Shown here one piece after another: positions 40,983-41,575 of a stretch of 41,575 nt of DNA (its first letter is position 1; each line of letters opens with the position of its first letter). The stretch is from the NCBI GenBank assembly GCA_019894955.1, contig JAGXNQ010000005.1, positions 1 through 41,575 of the forward strand. The letters run 5' to 3'. Source of the DNA: Promethearchaeota archaeon. GTDB lineage: Archaea > Asgardarchaeota > Lokiarchaeia > Sigyniarchaeales > SOKP01. The notes beneath the pieces are model-generated. The model made no database searches. It was not told the DNA's origin and was given only the letters and a program-made list of their open reading frames with translations. The position numbers were made by a program, and so were the translations under genes.

Positions 40983-41180
40983 GGTTGAGAAAAACATCTC
41001 ATCCATATGTGATGACATGGCACCAATAGCCGGTTTCGACCTCACTTAAGTACACCAGTATCGGCTTCGGTCGGCGTGACTGGAGAAACATGAGGTGAGT
41101 GCTTAAAATGACCATTACTTTGGTTGGTTTAAGTGTATCGAACCAAGTGTGACCAATATGAGTTCATGCTCATAGGAACA
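40983..41180 (+). ncRNA. Candidate structured RNA or 23S leader
   Basis: GC-richer than its surroundings, with several helices. GGTTGAGA/TCTCATCC forms a hairpin at 40983-41004 (one mismatch). A nested stem has ACCTCA/TGAGGT (41039-41044, 41091-41096), CCAGT/ACTGG (41055-41059, 41079-41083) and CGGC-TTCG-GTCG (41062-41073). TTGGTT/AACCAA is at 41124-41129 and 41141-41146, and TATGAG/CTCATA at 41157-41174. No family is recognised: not 5S, tRNA, SRP (no helix 8 motif) or RNase P (no GAGGAAA). It may be an independent RNA or the pre-rRNA leader. Confidence 0.45.
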
Positions 41181-41281
41181 AACTCCCCTTAACAAATAAA
41201 GAGTCTTTAAAAACTTTAATCACATCTAATGTGGTTAAATTAGTAATTGTCTCCAATTTATGTAATTTTAATTAATTAAAT

Positions 41282-41294
41282 GCTTTTAAAAATT
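41282..41294 (+). promoter_or_regulatory. Possible TATA box for 23S rRNA
   Basis: GCTTTTAAAAATT lies about 40-50 nt upstream of the estimated 23S 5' end and shares its core with the element at 40931-40943. It would give a short leader if used. Confidence 0.35.
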
Positions 41295-41332
41295 CAAGTC
41301 TTAACACGAGCATTCTGAATCTTTCCTTGAGT

Positions 41333-41575
41333 AGTAGCCAATACGCCTACGCTATTTGGTGGATATCTTGGCTTGGGCACTGATGAAGAGCGTGACAAGC
41401 TGCGTTAAGCTCGGGTTAGTCGCATGTAGACGTTGACCCCGAGATTCTCGAATAGGACATCCCCTTGCGGCCCAATAATCCGCAAGATTCCCAATAGGGA
41501 AGAGGAACCCTGGGAAGTAAAACATTTTAGTACCAGGAGGAAAAGAAAACAACCGTGATTCCGTTAGTAACGGCG
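41333..41575 (+). rRNA. 23S rRNA, 5' end (runs off the window)
   Basis: The conserved archaeal 23S start is seen: TTTGGTGGAT near 41355, CTTGGCTTGGGCACTGATGA, AGAGCGTGACAAGCTGCG, then AGCTCGGG and later GAATAGGACATCCCC and GGGAAGAGGAACCC. The 5' boundary is an estimate from comparison with remembered archaeal 23S starts. No 16S gene or tRNA-Ala precedes it; a DUF72 gene is the nearest upstream protein gene. An antisense reading frame at 41352-41552 is a shadow of the rRNA. Confidence 0.93.

Noticed and set aside
40983-41180. 5S rRNA, SRP RNA, RNase P RNA or C/D box RNA
   Set aside because: None of the diagnostic motifs was found: no 5S helix pattern, no SRP GNAR/AGCA loop, no GAGGAAAG, and a box C-like GTGATGA at 41009 without a CTGA box D.
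41352-41552. Minus-strand 66-codon frame near the right edge
   Set aside because: It lies wholly within 23S rRNA.
1-41575. CRISPR arrays, IS elements, transposases, integrases and phage genes
   Set aside because: No regularly spaced repeats, terminal inverted repeats with transposase, or recombinase motifs were seen on either strand.

Overview
The window is AT-rich archaeal DNA, and the gene set points to an Asgard (Promethearchaeota) archaeon. Information-processing genes are archaeal/eukaryote-like: thermosome, TFB, Rpo12, aIF1, aIF2-beta, aRF1, Nmd3, Rio1, a Dim2-like KH protein, Tsr3, and large and small RPA-type ssDNA-binding proteins. Beside them are a Ras-like small GTPase, roadblock/LC7-type proteins, a RING-like protein, a Get3/ArsA ATPase and a PAC2-family protein. 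A 23S rRNA gene starts at the right edge with no 16S gene just upstream, which fits unlinked rRNA genes. I cannot place the organism below the Asgard level from sequence alone.

Layout. 1-3.2 kb: thermosome (+), then Tsr3 and a two-domain roadblock protein (-). 3.3-5.4 kb: tRNA-Leu(UAG), an intron-bearing tRNA-Glu, a lone tandem-HNH gene, and a tRNA-Asn broken by three introns; a 10-bp copy of the tRNA-Asn 3' end lies on the far side of the HNH gene. 5.5-11.6 kb: small GTPase, an aIF1 gene with no ATG/GTG/TTG start, a PfkB kinase, a 689-aa multi-OB RPA with a recent internal duplication, a HisA-like protein and a RING-like protein. 11.9-17.4 kb: metabolic genes (MfnB, GNAT, ProC, pantoate kinase, UMP kinase, a DhnA/ADH-synthase-type aldolase), a second intron-bearing tRNA-Leu and a small protein resembling proteasome assembly chaperone 3. 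17.5-21.3 kb: a roadblock protein with a zinc-site partner, a zinc-finger protein, TFB, Rpo12 and a PAC2 protein. 21.5-27.3 kb: YkgJ-type protein, ThiI-like PP-loop protein, SWIM protein, glycosyltransferase, PLP decarboxylase, FtsZ and a small unknown.

27.4-31.5 kb is a co-directional minus-strand block for translation initiation and ribosome maturation: initiator tRNA-Met (two introns), small RPA, aIF2-beta, DUF424, Nmd3, Rio1 and Dim2-like KH protein. 31.6-40.7 kb: an unknown protein, an M50 membrane protease, a degenerate TtuA/Ncs6-like paralogue, Get3, aRF1, phosphopantothenate synthetase, a RimI-like acetyltransferase, ketopantoate reductase and a DUF72 protein. Pantoate kinase, phosphopantothenate synthetase and ketopantoate reductase together give much of the archaeal CoA pathway. 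40.9-41.6 kb: a GC-richer, hairpin-rich stretch that may be an independent ncRNA, then the 23S rRNA 5' end.

The most unusual signal is the tRNA intron content: seven inferred introns in four of the five tRNA genes, including two T-loop introns at the same position in tRNA-Asn and tRNA-iMet, both supported by bulge-helix-bulge pairing. No CRISPR array, IS element or recombinase was seen.
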